From positions 558,001 to 622,000 of the forward strand of contig NZ_OZ075108.1 of assembly GCF_964186625.1 (NCBI RefSeq): a stretch of DNA of 64,000 nt, written 5' to 3'. Position 1 is the first letter of the stretch; every line of letters begins with the position of its first letter. A program made the translations under genes and the position numbers. The notes beneath the pieces were generated by a model that saw nothing but the letters and a program-made list of their open reading frames with translations, did no database searches and was not told the DNA's origin. Below are positions 62,854-64,000 of the stretch, one piece after another. Origin of the DNA: Asticcacaulis sp. MM231 (lineage in GTDB: Bacteria > Pseudomonadota > Alphaproteobacteria > Caulobacterales > Caulobacteraceae).

Positions 62854-64000
62854 GCCGCGCGCTCCTTACCGGTCTGGTCATTGGAAGCGGCCAGAGGGTG
62901 GCGTTTGGGCAGGCTGAAATGGAAGATGGTGCCGACATCGAGCTTGGATTCAAACCAGATCGCGCCGTTGAGTTTGCGTAACGTCGCCTTGACGAAGGCC
63001 ATGCCGAGGCCGAGGCCGCGCACATCGCCGGTATTACGGGCACGGCGGAAAATATTGAACACACGCTCAAAGTCCTCGGCATCGATGCCGCGGCCGTTGT
63101 CGCGGATCGAGAAGATGTAATCGCGTGAGGTTTCCAGACAGGTAATCTCGATATGGCCGGGCTCATCGGGTCGTAAATACTTCACGGCATTGTCGAGCAG
63201 ATTGGAGAAGATCTGCTCCAGCGCCACCGGATCGGTGATCAGGCGCGGCAGGCCGGAGGCCTTGACCTCGACGCCCTTGGTGGAAATCTCGTAACTCTGC
63301 GCGCCCATACATTTGTCGAAGACGGCCTGGGCATCCACAAGCTCATCACGGTAGGTGAACTTGCCGATGCGCGATAGATCGAGAATGGCGGTGGTGAGGG
63401 TATCCATGCGATCGACCGCATTGCCGATAAAGCCAAGCGCCTCGGGGATATCCTGTTTCAAAATAGTTTCCAGCCGCGTCCAGGTCTCGGTGCCGAGCTT
63501 TTTGCTTTGCGGTTCCAGCAGGCTGTTGACGTCTTTCACCGCCAGGCCCAACTCGTGCGAAAAGCCTTTCAGATTGACCAGTGGTGAGCGCATATCGTGC
63601 GAGGTGATGTAGGTAAAGGCCTCCATATCGGCATTGAGCTGGCGCAGTTCTTCTTCGCGTTTCTTCTGCTCTGTGATGTCGGTATGGGTGCCGATCATGG
63701 TGCGGATCTGGCCGAACTTGTCCCAGGTGCCGATGCCGCGCGACATGACCCAGCGCCAGGTGCCATCCTTGTGCTTGAGGCGGAAGACGTTGTTGTAGAT
63801 CGGTGTTTTCTTAATGATGTAGTCGTGGCGGACCTGCATGTAGGTCTCGACGTCATCAGGATGGATGCGCTCGATGAGGTCGCGCACGCTGTCGCCCAGT
63901 TCCCCCTCACCAAAGCCGATCATCGCCTTGAATTCGCGCGACATGTACATGGTTTCGTTGACGAAATTGACCTCGTAAACCCCGTCATTGATGCCGTTCA
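62850..64000 (-). CDS. PAS-domain histidine kinase (5' end outside window)
   Basis: The frame is open to the right edge; the visible part begins inside a PAS domain (NDGVYEVNFVNETMYMSREFKAMIGFGEGELGDSVRDLIERIHPDD in outline, with a PAC tail MIGTHTDITEQKKREEELRQL). Then HisKA of the phytochrome-like type (EAFTYITSHDMRSPLVNLKGFS, His present) and HATPase_c (LLDNAVKYL, RDNGRGIDAEDFERVF, GLGLGMAFVKA). Coupled to the Rcp1-like regulator. The sensed signal cannot be told from the visible half. Confidence 0.92.
   Translation of the reverse strand, partial: NGINDGVYEVNFVNETMYMSREFKAMIGFGEGELGDSVRDLIERIHPDDVETYMQVRHDYIIKKTPIYNNVFRLKHKDGTWRWVMSRGIGTWDKFGQIRTMIGTHTDITEQKKREEELRQLNADMEAFTYITSHDMRSPLVNLKGFSHELGLAVKDVNSLLEPQSKKLGTETWTRLETILKQDIPEALGFIGNAVDRMDTLTTAILDLSRIGKFTYRDELVDAQAVFDKCMGAQSYEISTKGVEVKASGLPRLITDPVALEQIFSNLLDNAVKYLRPDEPGHIEITCLETSRDYIFSIRDNGRGIDAEDFERVFNIFRRARNTGDVRGLGLGMAFVKATLRKLNGAIWFESKLDVGTIFHFSLPKRHPLAASNDQTGKERAA

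Noticed and set aside
1..64000. Prophage, insertion sequence, CRISPR array, tRNA or rRNA
   Set aside because: No transposase, integrase, spaced repeat array, cloverleaf or rRNA sequence was recognised on reading.

Overview
The window looks like a chromosomal segment of an alphaproteobacterium, most likely a free-living, polysaccharide-degrading member of the Caulobacterales (Caulobacter/Asticcacaulis-like). This is inferred from gene content: TonB-dependent receptors with FecI/FecR-type sigma/anti-sigma genes, a tryptophan-halogenase set beside a DUF6445-type protein, many glycoside hydrolases, many soluble two-component proteins, a NodT-type efflux outer-membrane protein and a PHB phasin/dehydrogenase pair. 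Most genes are GC-rich. I see no rRNA, tRNA, CRISPR array, phage, insertion sequence or plasmid gene. No gene-free stretch exceeds 300 bases; the longest is the roughly 290-base leader before the porin, which holds a Pho-box-like site.

Layout. 1-5.9 kb: 3' end of a TonB-dependent receptor, then three tandem flavin-dependent tryptophan-halogenase family genes. The first is intact, the second has lost its FAD and catalytic motifs, and the third has a one-base frameshift. 5.9-8.7 kb: a DUF6445-like protein and gabT (minus), then an alpha/beta hydrolase. 8.8-13.9 kb: a tripartite drug efflux operon (MFS, HlyD adaptor, NodT channel) divergent from its TetR regulator, with paired palindromic operators between them. 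14.0-17.5 kb: a GAF-PAS kinase-like protein lacking the phospho-acceptor histidine, then an EAL protein. 17.6-26.3 kb: a galactan locus (GH53 endo-galactanase, ECF sigma, FecR, STN-type TonB receptor, GH2 beta-galactosidase). 26.3-27.4 kb: exported MsrA and MsrB. 27.7-33.0 kb: phosphate locus (porin, pstS, pstC, pstA, pstB) with Pho-box-like sites before the porin and pstS.

33.1-45.6 kb: a GT39-like membrane glycosyltransferase, a Dabb protein, a MerC-like protein with a Zur-like site, GH130 phosphorylase plus SSS symporter, a DsbA/FrnE-like protein, an Ldh_2-family dehydrogenase, an Atm1-type ABC exporter, a small lipoprotein, 3-hydroxybutyrate dehydrogenase plus phasin, and a FliL-like exported protein. 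45.7-49.1 kb: a response regulator translationally coupled to the first of two tandem paralogous proteins of no family I recognise; this is the best candidate for an undescribed system. 49.1-57.2 kb: an S9 peptidase, two paralogous membrane proteins with a winged-helix regulator, phenylalanine hydroxylase and its pterin dehydratase, a Tat-exported sugar isomerase-like protein and a GH2 beta-glucuronidase. 57.3-64 kb: a KdpE-like regulator and a sensorless KdpD-like kinase, a DUF1328 membrane peptide, three small uncharacterised genes, and a kinase / regulator / hybrid-kinase operon running off the right edge.

Functional themes are scavenging of plant polysaccharide (galactan, mannoside, glucuronide), phosphate starvation, carbon storage and dense signal transduction. 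All family names come from reading motifs by eye; no database search was run.
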